NCBI RefSeq assembly: GCF_002798015.1
Contig: NZ_PGTZ01000006.1
Location: forward strand, 806,001 to 870,000
Reading direction: 5' to 3'
DNA: 64,000 nt
Origin: Luteimicrobium subarcticum
GTDB taxonomy: Bacteria; Actinomycetota; Actinomycetes; Actinomycetales; Cellulomonadaceae
The position numbers and the translations under genes are program-made. Shown one piece after another: positions 27,613-35,702 of the stretch. Each line of letters opens with the position of its first letter. Position 1 is the first letter of the stretch. A model generated the notes under the pieces. The model was not told where the DNA came from. It searched no databases and worked only from the letters and a program-made list of their open reading frames with translations.

Positions 27613-28373
27613 GCTCGTGCCTCCTCGGTGAGGACCGCGTCGCTGCGGTCCCGGTGCGTCGCGGCCCCCTGGCCGTAGACGTTCTGGTAGCGGTCGTACA
27701 GACGGTCGATCGCGGCCGGCTCGATGGGCAGCGGCTCGCCGAGCTGACGCGAGACGTGGACGGTCCGCGCGACCTCCTCGAGCATCACCGCGGCCTTCAC
27801 CGCGGCCTTCGCGTCCGCACCGATCGTGAACGGGCCGTGGTTGCGCATCAGGACCGCGGGCGACCGGGACCCGGCGAGCGTGTCGACGATCCCCCGCCCG
27901 ATCGAGTCGTCACCGATGACCGCGAACGGCCCGACAGGGATCGGGCCGCCGAACTCGTCGGCCATCATCGTCAGCACGCACGGGATCTCCTCGGCGCGCG
28001 CCGCCCAGGCCGTCGCGTACGTCGAGTGGGTGTGCACCACGCCCCCGACCTCCGGCATGCTCCGGTACACGTAGGCGTGCGCCGCGGTGTCCGACGACGG
28101 CGCCCCCGCGCCCTCGCCGCCCGGCACGAGGTTCCCCTCGAGGTCGCACACCACCATCGCCTCGGGCGTCAGCGCGTCGTACGTCACGCCCGACGGCTTG
28201 ATGACCAGCAGGTCGTGCTCGCCCGGCCCGGTCGACGGGTCGACCACGACGCGCTGCGACACGTTGCCGGCCGTCCACACGACGAGGTCCCAGCGCGGCA
28301 GCTCGGCGTGCAGCGCGGCCACGGACTCCCGCGCTCGCGCGACGGCATCCTGCAGGTGCGGGTCAGAGAACAT
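27609..28373 (-). CDS. araD: L-ribulose-5-phosphate 4-epimerase
   Basis: 254-residue class II aldolase-fold enzyme that converts L-ribulose 5-phosphate to D-xylulose 5-phosphate. Zn-binding His residues are in [13 protein letters not shown]. The phosphate-binding and substrate region has [10 protein letters not shown], and [10 protein letters not shown] follows. It is slightly longer than E. coli AraD (231). The start lies 11 bp inside the end of araB and its stop overlaps the araA start, giving a tight three-gene operon. Fuculose-1-phosphate aldolases share the fold, but the operon context decides. Confidence 0.95.
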   Translation of the reverse strand: MFSDPHLQDAVARARESVAALHAELPRWDLVVWTAGNVSQRVVVDPSTGPGEHDLLVIKPSGVTYDALTPEAMVVCDLEGNLVPGGEGAGAPSSDTAAHAYVYRSMPEVGGVVHTHSTYATAWAARAEEIPCVLTMMADEFGGPIPVGPFAVIGDDSIGRGIVDTLAGSRSPAVLMRNHGPFTIGADAKAAVKAAVMLEEVARTVHVSRQLGEPLPIEPAAIDRLYDRYQNVYGQGAATHRDRSDAVLTEEARA

Positions 28374-30006
28374 CGCCGGCCGTCCTCTCGATGGCGAGCC
28401 CGGCGCTGTAGCGCTCGAGGTAGGTGGCGTAGCCCCGGACGTCCTCGGGGTCCGGGTCGACGACGTCGAACGCGGCGTCCGCGAAGACCTCCGTCGCGAG
28501 GAACCGCTCGAGGTCCTGCGTCGCCGCGGCGTCCAGGAAGGACGCGAGCACCGCGATCCCCCACGCGCCGCCCTCGCCGGCGGACCGGCCCACCGCGACC
28601 GGGGCGTCCACGGCCGCGGCGAGCAGCCGCTGCGCCACCACCGCCGTCCGGAACAGGCCGCCGTGCGCGTAGAGCGCGTCGAGCCCGACTCCCTCCTCGT
28701 GCAGCACCCGCATGCCGAGGCTCAGCGTGCCGAACACCCCGTAGACCAGCGAGCGCGCCAGGTTCGCGAGCGTGAGGTGCGAGTCCGGCGTGCGCACGAC
28801 GAGCGGGCGTCCCGCGTCGAGACCCGCGACGGGCTCCCCCGCCAGGTGGTTGTACGCCAGCACACCGCCACCGTCGGGGTCGCCCGCGAGGGCCTCGCGC
28901 AGCAGCACCCGGAACACCGCGTCGGCCTCGGTCTCGTGGCCGAGGGCCTCCGCGAACCGGTGGAACACGGCCGCCCAGGCGCCGAGCTCGCTCGCACCGT
29001 TGTTGCAGTGGACCATCGCGACCGGGTCACCCGCGGGCGTCGTCACCACGTCGATCTCCGGGTGGACGTGCTCGAGCGACTTCTCCAGCACGACCATCGC
29101 GAACACGCTCGTGCCGACGCTCACGTTCCCCGTGCGCGGCGCGACCGAGTGCGTCGCGACCATGCCCGTGCCCGCGTCGCCCTCGGGCGGGCAGAGCCGC
29201 ACACCCGCCTGCAGCGTGCCGCTCGGGTCGAGCAGCGCCGCACCCTCCGCCGTGAGCCGACCGGCCTCCTGGCCCGCCGCCAGCACCTCGGGCAGCAGGT
29301 CGGCCAGCGGCGTCGTGAACCCGTGCGCGGCCAGCAGGACGTCAGCCTTCCCGAGCATCGTCGCGTCGTAGCCGAGCCGGTCCGGGTCCACCGGGAACAT
29401 GCCCGACGCGTCGCCGACGCCCAGCGCGTGCCGCCCCGTCAGACGGTGGTGGACGTAGCCCGCGAGCGTCGTGAGGGACGCGATGCGTCCGACGTGCGCC
29501 TCGCGGTCCAGCACCGCCTGGTACAGGTGCGCGACCGACCAGCGCAGCGGGACGTTGTGCCCGAGGAGCTCCGTGAGCTGCGCGGCGGCCGGGCCCGTCG
29601 ACGTGTTGCGCCACGTGCGGAACGGGACGAGCAGCGCGCCGTCCGCGTCGAGCGCGAGGTAGCCGTGCATCATCGCCGAGATGCCGAGCGCGCGGAACGT
29701 CGTGGGGCGGACGCCGTAGCGACGGTCCGTGTCCGCGAGCAGGTCCGCGACCGCGCCGGCGAGCCCCGCCCAGACGTCCTCGACCGCATAGGTCCAGCGT
29801 CCGTCGACGAGCTCGTTCTCCCAGGTGTGGCTGCCGGTCGCGACGACCGCGTGGTCCGGTCCGACGAGGCACGCCTTGATGCGGGTGGAGCCGAGCTCGA
29901 TCCCCAGCGTCGTGGCGCCGGACTCCAGGAGGTCCCGGGTGCGCTCGTCGGCGACGTCCTGCGCGGCCCCCTGCCGCGTCGCGTGCCGCGTGCCCTTCTC
30001 GACCAT
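28363..30006 (-). CDS. araB: L-ribulokinase
   Basis: 547-residue FGGY-family kinase that phosphorylates L-ribulose at O5. The N-terminal ATPase-fold strand reads GIELGSTRIKACLVG, SAMMHGYLALD follows, and the C-terminal half has YAHGGLFRT and GEGGAWGIAVLA. A longer frame reaches 30078, but that start would place the two operator copies inside the gene. The ATG at 30006 has GAGGAGGAC about 8 nt upstream and is preferred. First gene of the araBDA operon. Confidence 0.95.
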   Translation of the reverse strand: MVEKGTRHATRQGAAQDVADERTRDLLESGATTLGIELGSTRIKACLVGPDHAVVATGSHTWENELVDGRWTYAVEDVWAGLAGAVADLLADTDRRYGVRPTTFRALGISAMMHGYLALDADGALLVPFRTWRNTSTGPAAAQLTELLGHNVPLRWSVAHLYQAVLDREAHVGRIASLTTLAGYVHHRLTGRHALGVGDASGMFPVDPDRLGYDATMLGKADVLLAAHGFTTPLADLLPEVLAAGQEAGRLTAEGAALLDPSGTLQAGVRLCPPEGDAGTGMVATHSVAPRTGNVSVGTSVFAMVVLEKSLEHVHPEIDVVTTPAGDPVAMVHCNNGASELGAWAAVFHRFAEALGHETEADAVFRVLLREALAGDPDGGGVLAYNHLAGEPVAGLDAGRPLVVRTPDSHLTLANLARSLVYGVFGTLSLGMRVLHEEGVGLDALYAHGGLFRTAVVAQRLLAAAVDAPVAVGRSAGEGGAWGIAVLASFLDAAATQDLERFLATEVFADAAFDVVDPDPEDVRGYATYLERYSAGLAIERTAGDVL

Positions 30007-30065
30007 CCTGAGCGTCCTCCTCGACCCTCTCCCCGGCGGCTGCGCCGGTCGGACGACTCCGTCCG

Positions 30066-30110
30066 TGTTAGCGCTCACATGAACGCCTGGTGAGGATGTT
30101 AGCGCTCACA
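30066..30110. promoter_or_regulatory. Two LacI-type operators upstream of araB
   Basis: TGTTAGCGCTCACA occurs at 30066-30079 and again at 30097-30110, in the same orientation and 31 bp apart, close to three helical turns, which suits cooperative binding. Identical to the site before ytfQ. The araB start is 60 bp downstream of the nearer site. Confidence 0.88.
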
Positions 30111-30183
30111 CAAGGTGGGGTGTCAACCCCTTCGGAGAACGTGACCGAACGGTGACCTCCCCGCCGCCCTCCGCAGGTGTCCC

Positions 30184-30388
30184 TCGCCTACGCGAGGTCG
30201 CTTCGCGTGCGCTGGAGCGCACGCGAAGGGCCGGAACGCACGCGGAGGACGGGCGCCGGAGATGGCAGGGCGGGGCGGTCCGGGGGCGACAGGCGGACGG
30301 GGACGCGGGCGCCGGCCGTTTCGCCCGCGCGTGCGTTTCGGTCCTTCGCGTGCGCCGAAACACACGCGAAGCGACCTTGCGTAGGCGA
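30184..30388. repeat. Inverted pair of a 61-nt repeat (copies A and B)
   Basis: Copy A (30184-30244) begins TCGCCTACGCGAGGTCGCTT, and copy B (30327-30388) is its reverse complement with roughly ten to fifteen changes. The copies are 82 bp apart. Each copy contains its own hairpin (TTCGCGTGCG with CGCACGCGAA), so the unit can fold alone or as a cruciform. This 300-bp stretch between araB and the next gene shows no convincing ORF. A third copy is at 30887-30947. It resembles a REP/MITE-like element; no transposase is nearby. Confidence 0.8.
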
Positions 30389-30428
30389 CGGCGCGGCCAC
30401 GAGGTCGCCGACAAACCGTCAGTCCTCG

Positions 30429-30848
30429 TCAGCGACCCAGAAGCATGTCGACGCCGTCCGGCCGAGCACCACGACCCCCGCGTCGAGCGTGTACTCCGTG
30501 GCGTCGGTCCAGGCACCGAGCCCCTCCCCCGGTGTGCTCAGGCCCCTCGGCGTTGACCGCGTACCGCGTACCCTCCGTCCCACAGGACCGGGCCAGCTCG
30601 CGCGCGACCTGCGCCGCCGGATCGTCGGCCAGGCGACGTTCCCGGTACGCGAGTCCGCGGCACAGCAGGTGCGTCAGGAACTGCTCGGCGCGGTGCGCAC
30701 GCACCTCGGTCCAGCCGTCGCCGAGGGGTCGCAGGCCGAGCGAGCGAGCGACCACGTCGAAGTCCGTCGCGGGCGGCGCCTGGTACGCGAGCCAGACGCG
30801 TTCGGCCGGGAAGTCGCGCAGGAGCCGGAGCGTGGCGTCGGTCTGCAT
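30429..30848 (-). CDS. Small conserved-looking hypothetical protein, frameshifted near its 3' end
   Basis: 139 codons as read. The product (MQTDATLRLLRDFPAERVWL onward) has no recognisable domain, signal or membrane segment. It begins at the ATG at 30848; the longer frame upstream runs through repeat copy C and is rejected. After EGPEHTGGG the sequence turns into Arg-rich nonsense. Removing one G from the G-rich tract at 30526-30535 restores a sensible end, LGAWTDATEYTLDAG through TCFWVADED, with a stop at 30419-30421. So either the last quarter is mutated or a base was miscalled. The gene lies between repeat copies B and C, which are in the same orientation. Function unknown. Confidence 0.65.
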   Translation of the reverse strand: MQTDATLRLLRDFPAERVWLAYQAPPATDFDVVARSLGLRPLGDGWTEVRAHRAEQFLTHLLCRGLAYRERRLADDPAAQVARELARSCGTEGTRYAVNAEGPEHTGGGARCLDRRHGVHARRGGRGARPDGVDMLLGR

Positions 30849-30886
30849 CACGCGGCACACCGTACCGGTGGCCACCGGCCCGGCTC

Positions 30887-30947
30887 CGCGTGCGTTCCGG
30901 CGCTTCGCGTGCGCCGGAGCGCACGCGAACCGACCTTGCGTAGGCGG
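30887..30947. repeat. 61-nt repeat, copy C
   Basis: CGCGTGCGTTCCGGCGCTTC onward, ending GACCTTGCGTAGGCGG. It has the same orientation as copy B and the same internal hairpin (TTCGCGTGCG/CGCACGCGAA). It lies between the hypothetical gene and the LacI regulator. Confidence 0.8.
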
Positions 30948-30996
30948 CGGCGCACGGAGGGCGAGGCGGCGGGCGGCGCGGGACGACGACGACGGG

Positions 30997-32055
30997 TCAG
31001 CGGCGGCGCGGGACGCCGGTGCTCGCACGCGGGACGAGCGTCGGCCCGATGAGCCGGTTCCCGAGCGCGACGCCCTCGATCGCGTCGGCGAGCACCTCGA
31101 GGCACCGGCGCCCGAGCGACACGAACGGCTGACTCACGGTCGTGAGCGCGGGCACGAAGTACGCGGCGCCGGCGATGTCGTCGAACCCTGCGACGGACAC
31201 GTCTCCGGGCACGGCGACCCCACGCTCCCAGAACGCCCGCAGGACGCCGAGGGCGAGCTGGTCGTTCGCGGCGAAGATCGCGCTCGGTCCTTCGCCGGCG
31301 ACGATCGCGGGGACGAGCCGGCGCGCGGCCTCGTACCCGGACCGTGCGGTCCAGTCGCACCGGACGACGTCGGGCACGTTCCTGCCGCGGCCCTCGAGCG
31401 CCTGCCGCCAGCCGCGCTCGCGCTGCCGTGCGTCGAACCAGTCGGCCGGACCGGCGAGGTGCAGCACGGTCTCGTGTCCGAGGTCGAGCAGGTGCTCGGT
31501 GACGAGGACGGCCCCGCGCCGCTGGTCGACGGCGACCGGGATGGTCCCGGCGCGGTTCGGCTCGGCGTCGAGCGCGGCGATGAGGACGATCGGGAGGTCG
31601 GTCTCGATCGCCTCGACGGCCGCGGCGACGTCGTCCTGCGGCGCCACGACGACGATGCCCTCGACGCCCTGGTCCATGAAGTGGTCGAACACCTCGGCGA
31701 GGCGGGTGTGCTCGAACGTGCGCACGGACGCGAGCGACGCGAAGTACCCGTGCTCGCGGGCGGCCTCCTCGACGGCGCCCACGGTGCTCGCGGGCCCGTA
31801 GAGCGCCGAGCCGGTGGTGAGGATGCCGATGGTCCCGGTGCGCCGGGTCACGAGGGCGCGGGCGGCGCTGTTGCGCCGGTACCCGAGGCTGGCGATGGCC
31901 TGGGAGACCCGTTCGCGGGTCTCGGGCCGGACGCTCGGGTGGTCGTTCAGGACGCGCGACACGGTCTGGTGCGACACGCCCGCGACTGCCGCGACGTCCG
32001 CCATCGACGGTGGACGACGCGCGGCGGCGCTCCGGGTCCCGGTCGCGCCCGGCAC
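30997..32055 (-). CDS. LacI-family repressor, likely of the arabinose regulon
   Basis: 352 residues from the GTG at 32055, which has GGAGAAG 8 nt upstream and directly follows the proC stop (TGA-C-GTG); the later ATG at 32004 has no ribosome site. The HTH is MADVAAVAGVSHQTVSRVLN with the hinge helix YRRNSAARALVTRR, followed by a PBP1-like sugar-binding domain (IGILTTGS, FAANDQLALGVL, VAGFDDIAGA). It lies 890 bp from araB, and the TGTTAGCGCTCACA sites before araB and ytfQ have the CG-centred form bound by LacI proteins, so L-arabinose or a derivative is the expected inducer. Assignment is by neighbourhood and operator form, not direct evidence. Confidence 0.85.
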   Translation of the reverse strand: MPGATGTRSAAARRPPSMADVAAVAGVSHQTVSRVLNDHPSVRPETRERVSQAIASLGYRRNSAARALVTRRTGTIGILTTGSALYGPASTVGAVEEAAREHGYFASLASVRTFEHTRLAEVFDHFMDQGVEGIVVVAPQDDVAAAVEAIETDLPIVLIAALDAEPNRAGTIPVAVDQRRGAVLVTEHLLDLGHETVLHLAGPADWFDARQRERGWRQALEGRGRNVPDVVRCDWTARSGYEAARRLVPAIVAGEGPSAIFAANDQLALGVLRAFWERGVAVPGDVSVAGFDDIAGAAYFVPALTTVSQPFVSLGRRCLEVLADAIEGVALGNRLIGPTLVPRASTGVPRRR

Positions 32056-32056
32056 G

Positions 32057-32887
32057 TCAGCTCTTCTCCGGGGCGAGCGAGCGGGCGAGCTCCTGCGAGC
32101 GGTCGTGCGCGGCGAGGAGCGCGTCGGCGAACGCGGCGCGGACGCCGGCCTGGTCGAGCCGGTGGAGCGCGCGGACGGTGGTGCCGCCGGGCGACGACAC
32201 ACGTTCGCGCAGGACGACGGGGTGCTCGCCGGTCTCCTGGAGCAGGCGGGCGGAGCCGAGGACGGTCCGGGTCGCGACCTCGAGGGCGGTGGCGCGGGTC
32301 AGGCCCAGCAGGACGCCGGCCTCGGCGAGCGCGTCGACGACGTAGAAGACGTAGGCGGGCCCGGAGCCGGACAGGGCGGAGATGGCGTCCTGGTCCTTCT
32401 CCGCGACCCGGACGACGAGGCCCGTCCCGGCGAGGAGGCGTTCGACGGTCGCGACCTGCTCGTCGGACGCGTGCGCCCCTGCGCTGACCGCGGTGACGCC
32501 CTCGCCGATCTGGGCGGGCGTGTTGGGCATGGTGCGGACGACGGCGGTCCCGTCGGGCAGGACGGCCTCGAACGCGGTGGTGGGCAGCCCGGCGACGACG
32601 CTCACGACGACGGCGTCGGGCTCGAGGGCGGGACCGATCTCGCGGAGCAGCGCGACGACGTCCTTGGGCTTGACGCCGACGAGCACGAGGCCGGCACCGC
32701 GGACCGCGGCGACGTTGTCGGTCGTGGTCTCCACACCGTGGGAGGCCTCGAGCTCGGAGGCCCGCTCGGCCCGCCGGACCGTCGCGACGACGTCGGACGG
32801 CTCCCAGTCCCCGCGCAGGGCTCCGGCGAGCACGGCCTCGCCCATCACCCCGGTTCCGAGGACGGCGAGGCGTGGGGTCGAGGTCAT
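32057..32887 (-). CDS. proC: Pyrroline-5-carboxylate reductase
   Basis: 276-residue NADPH-dependent enzyme for the last step of proline synthesis. The Rossmann motif AVLGTGVMGEAVLAG is at about residues 8-22, VLVGVKPKDV follows, and the C-terminal helical dimer domain carries the proC signature region SALSGSGPAYVFYVVDALAEAGV. Divergent from radA, with about 100 bp between them. Its stop is 1 bp from the GTG of the LacI regulator gene, so the regulator is probably read from the proC transcript. Confidence 0.96.
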   Translation of the reverse strand: MTSTPRLAVLGTGVMGEAVLAGALRGDWEPSDVVATVRRAERASELEASHGVETTTDNVAAVRGAGLVLVGVKPKDVVALLREIGPALEPDAVVVSVVAGLPTTAFEAVLPDGTAVVRTMPNTPAQIGEGVTAVSAGAHASDEQVATVERLLAGTGLVVRVAEKDQDAISALSGSGPAYVFYVVDALAEAGVLLGLTRATALEVATRTVLGSARLLQETGEHPVVLRERVSSPGGTTVRALHRLDQAGVRAAFADALLAAHDRSQELARSLAPEKS

Positions 32888-32991
32888 GGTGGGCTCCCAG
32901 CTCCAGAAGTTCGCTCACACCCAGGAAACACCAAGGGTGCGGGGGTCAGCGTACGGCGCGCGTGTCGGACCCGGCCCCTACCGTGGCCCGC

Positions 32992-34440
32992 GTGACGACG
33001 ACCAGCGCCCGCGGGGCCGCCCGGAGCACCGCTCGGGCCACGACGAAGACCACCCGCCCGGCGTTCGCGTGCACGGAGTGCGGGTGGACGACGAGCAAGT
33101 GGGTGGGCCGCTGCGGCGAGTGCCAGGAGTGGGGGACGGTCCAGGAGGTCGGCGCGGCGGGGGTCGGCCCGCGCACGGCCGCGGTCGTCCCGACGCGGTC
33201 GACGGCGCGAGAGATCGCCGAGATCGAGGTCGAGGCGGCGCGGCACGCGCCGACAGGCGTCGGCGAGCTCGACCGGGTGCTGGGCGGTGGCCTCGTCCCG
33301 GGCGCGGTCGTCCTGCTCGCGGGCGAGCCCGGTGTGGGCAAGTCGACGCTGCTGCTCGAGGTCGCGGGCAACGTCGCGGGCACGCCGCGGGCGGACGGGC
33401 GTCCCCGCCGCGTCCTGTACGTCACGGGCGAGGAGTCGGCGGGACAGGTGCGGCTGCGGGCGGAGCGCACGGGCACCCTGTCCCCCGGCCTGCTGCTCGT
33501 CGCGGAGACGGACCTCGCGACCATCCTCGGGCACGTCGAGCAGGTCGACCCCGACCTGCTCGTCGTCGACTCGGTGCAGACGGTCGCGTCCGCCGAGGTG
33601 GAGGGGTCGCCGGGCGGCCCGAGCCAGGTCCGCGAGGTCGCGGGGGCGCTCATCACGGCGGCCAAGTCGCGCGACCTGCCGGTGGTGCTCGTCGGTCACG
33701 TCACGAAGGACGGCTCGGTCGCGGGCCCGCGCACCCTCGAGCACCTGGTCGACGTGGTGTGCCAGTTCGAGGGCGACCGGCACGCGCGCCTGCGCATGGT
33801 GCGGGCGGTCAAGAACCGGTACGGGCCGACGGACGAGGTCGGCTGCTTCGACCTGTCCGAGTCGGGGATCGTCGAGCTGCCCGACCCGAGCGGGCTGTTC
33901 CTCTCGACGGCCGGCCCCGACGTCCCGGGGTCGTGCCTCACGGTCGCGCTCGAGGGGCGCCGGCCGATGGTCCTCGAGGTGCAGGCGCTCGTCGCGCCGA
34001 GCGCGCTCGCCAACCCGCGCCGCGCGACGAGCGGTGTGGACTCGTCGCGGCTCGCGATGAACCTCGCGGTCCTGCACCGGCACGTCGGGCTCCGCATCGC
34101 CGACCAGGACGTCTACGTCTCGACGATCGGCGGGGCGCGCGCGTCCGAGCCGTCGGCCGACCTCGCGGTCGCGCTCGCGGTCGTCTCCGCGCGGGAGAGC
34201 AGCCCGCTGCCCCCGAAGACGGTGGTGTTCGGCGAGGTCGGACTCGCGGGCGACCTGCGGCCCGTCGTGGGTCTCGAGCGGCGGCTCGCCGAGGCGGTCC
34301 GCCTGGGCTACACGCACGCCGTGGTGCCCGCGGGGCGGCCAGGTGCGACGCCCGCCACCGGTCCGTCCGGCATCACGGTGCACCGGGTCGCGAGCCTGCG
34401 CGAGGCCGCGCACCTCGTGACCACCGGGCCGAGGTCCTGA
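32992..34440 (+). CDS. radA: DNA repair protein RadA
   Basis: 482 residues. An N-terminal C4 zinc finger (FACTECGW ... GRCGECQEW, about residues 25-45) is followed by a RecA-like ATPase with Walker A GEPGVGKST (about 110), the RadA-specific KNRYGPTDEVG (about 273), and a C-terminal Lon-protease-like domain (GGARASEPSADLAVALAVVSA). It drives branch migration in recombination repair. The start is the GTG at 32992. No ribosome site is visible and CCCTACCGTGG lies just upstream, so leaderless translation is likely; upstream GTG/ATG codons are possible but would add non-conserved sequence. Followed by disA, whose product is known in Bacillus to interact with RadA. Confidence 0.95.
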   Translation: MTTTSARGAARSTARATTKTTRPAFACTECGWTTSKWVGRCGECQEWGTVQEVGAAGVGPRTAAVVPTRSTAREIAEIEVEAARHAPTGVGELDRVLGGGLVPGAVVLLAGEPGVGKSTLLLEVAGNVAGTPRADGRPRRVLYVTGEESAGQVRLRAERTGTLSPGLLLVAETDLATILGHVEQVDPDLLVVDSVQTVASAEVEGSPGGPSQVREVAGALITAAKSRDLPVVLVGHVTKDGSVAGPRTLEHLVDVVCQFEGDRHARLRMVRAVKNRYGPTDEVGCFDLSESGIVELPDPSGLFLSTAGPDVPGSCLTVALEGRRPMVLEVQALVAPSALANPRRATSGVDSSRLAMNLAVLHRHVGLRIADQDVYVSTIGGARASEPSADLAVALAVVSARESSPLPPKTVVFGEVGLAGDLRPVVGLERRLAEAVRLGYTHAVVPAGRPGATPATGPSGITVHRVASLREAAHLVTTGPRS

Positions 34441-34490
34441 CGGAGTCGCCCGGACGGCCTGTTCTCCGGACCTTCCCAGTCCCCGCAGCG

Positions 34491-34496
34491 TAGGAT
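34491..34496 (+). promoter_or_regulatory. -10 element for leaderless disA
   Basis: TAGGAT lies 6 nt before the GTG start codon of disA, with no Shine-Dalgarno between them. This is the usual layout of actinobacterial leaderless promoters. Confidence 0.6.
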
Positions 34497-34502
34497 TCGC
34501 AC

Positions 34503-35585
34503 GTGGCGCCGACCCCCTCGACCTTCGACCAGAAGCTGCGTGACGTGCTGGCTGCCGTCGCGCCGGGCACGGCGCTGCGCGACGGTCTCGAGCGCATCCT
34601 CCGTGGCCGGACGGGCGCGCTCATCGTGCTCGGTCTCGACAAGACGGTCGAGTCGATCTGCTCGGGCGGTTTCGTGCTCGACGTCGGGTTCTCGGCGACG
34701 CGCCTGCGCGAGCTGTCGAAGATGGACGGCGCGGTGGTCCTCGACCGCGACGCGAACCGCATCCTGCGTGCGGCCGTCCAGCTCCTGCCGGACCCCACGA
34801 TCGAGACGACCGAGTCGGGCACGCGCCACCGGACGGCCGAGCGCGTCGCCAAGCAGACGGGCTTCCCGGTGATCTCGGTGTCGCAGTCGATGCGGATCGT
34901 CGCGCTGTACGTCGGCAGCATGCGGCACGTGCTCGAGGACTCCGACACCATCCTGTCCCGCGCGAACCAGGCCCTCGCGACGCTCGAGCGGTACCGCTCG
35001 CGTCTCGACGAGGTCAGCGGCACGCTCTCCGCGCTCGAGATCGAGGACCTCGTGACGGTCCGCGACGTGTGCTCGGTCGTGCAGCGCCTCGAGATGGTCA
35101 CCCGCATCGCGGACGAGATCGCGGGCTACGTCGTCGAGCTCGGCACCGACGGGCGCCTGCTCGCCCTGCAGCTCGACGAGCTCATCGGCGGCCTCGAGGC
35201 CGACCGCGACTCCGTCATCCGGGACTACGTCGAGCTCGGCAAGGGCCTCACCCTCGGCGCCGTCCAGGCCGAGCTCGCCCAGCTCGACTCGCAGGGGCTG
35301 CTCGACCTGCCCAGCATCGGGCGCGTCCTCGACCTCCCCGGTGCGGGCGACGCGCTCGACGCCGCCGTCGCCCCGCACGGCTACCGCCTCCTCAACAAGG
35401 TCCCGCGCCTGCCCGGGGCGATCGTCGAGCGGCTGGTCACGCACTTCGGCGGCCTGCAGAAGCTCCTCGCGGCGAGCGTCGACGACCTCATGGCCGTCGA
35501 CGGGGTCGGCGAGCAGCGTGCCCGGGCCGTCCGCGAGGGCCTGTCCCGCCTCGCGGAGTCCAGCATCCTCGAGCGCTACGTCTGA
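34503..35585 (+). CDS. disA: Diadenylate cyclase DisA (c-di-AMP synthase, DNA integrity scanner)
   Basis: 360 residues, the normal length. The N-terminal DAC domain has the catalytic DGA in [11 protein letters not shown] (about residues 73-82) and RHRTAER (about 108). A helical linker and a C-terminal helix-hairpin-helix DNA-binding domain ([25 protein letters not shown]) follow. It makes c-di-AMP from two ATP while scanning DNA. The radA-disA order is conserved in actinobacteria and firmicutes. GTG start with a -10 6 nt upstream. Confidence 0.97.
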   Translation: MAPTPSTFDQKLRDVLAAVAPGTALRDGLERILRGRTGALIVLGLDKTVESICSGGFVLDVGFSATRLRELSKMDGAVVLDRDANRILRAAVQLLPDPTIETTESGTRHRTAERVAKQTGFPVISVSQSMRIVALYVGSMRHVLEDSDTILSRANQALATLERYRSRLDEVSGTLSALEIEDLVTVRDVCSVVQRLEMVTRIADEIAGYVVELGTDGRLLALQLDELIGGLEADRDSVIRDYVELGKGLTLGAVQAELAQLDSQGLLDLPSIGRVLDLPGAGDALDAAVAPHGYRLLNKVPRLPGAIVERLVTHFGGLQKLLAASVDDLMAVDGVGEQRARAVREGLSRLAESSILERYV

Positions 35586-35702
35586 GGCTCGCACCCTCGT
35601 CGACACCCGCCCGCTCCAGAGCACGACGAGCGCCGGAGTCCTCACCACCGGCCGTCCGGCACCGGCCGTCCGGCACCGTCCGTCCGTCCGCAGCGGCGGC
35701 AC

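Noticed and set aside
30006-30078. Upstream ATG giving a 571-residue AraB.
   Set aside because: It would put an operator inside the coding region and has no ribosome site; the ATG at 30006 has both a good site and the expected length.
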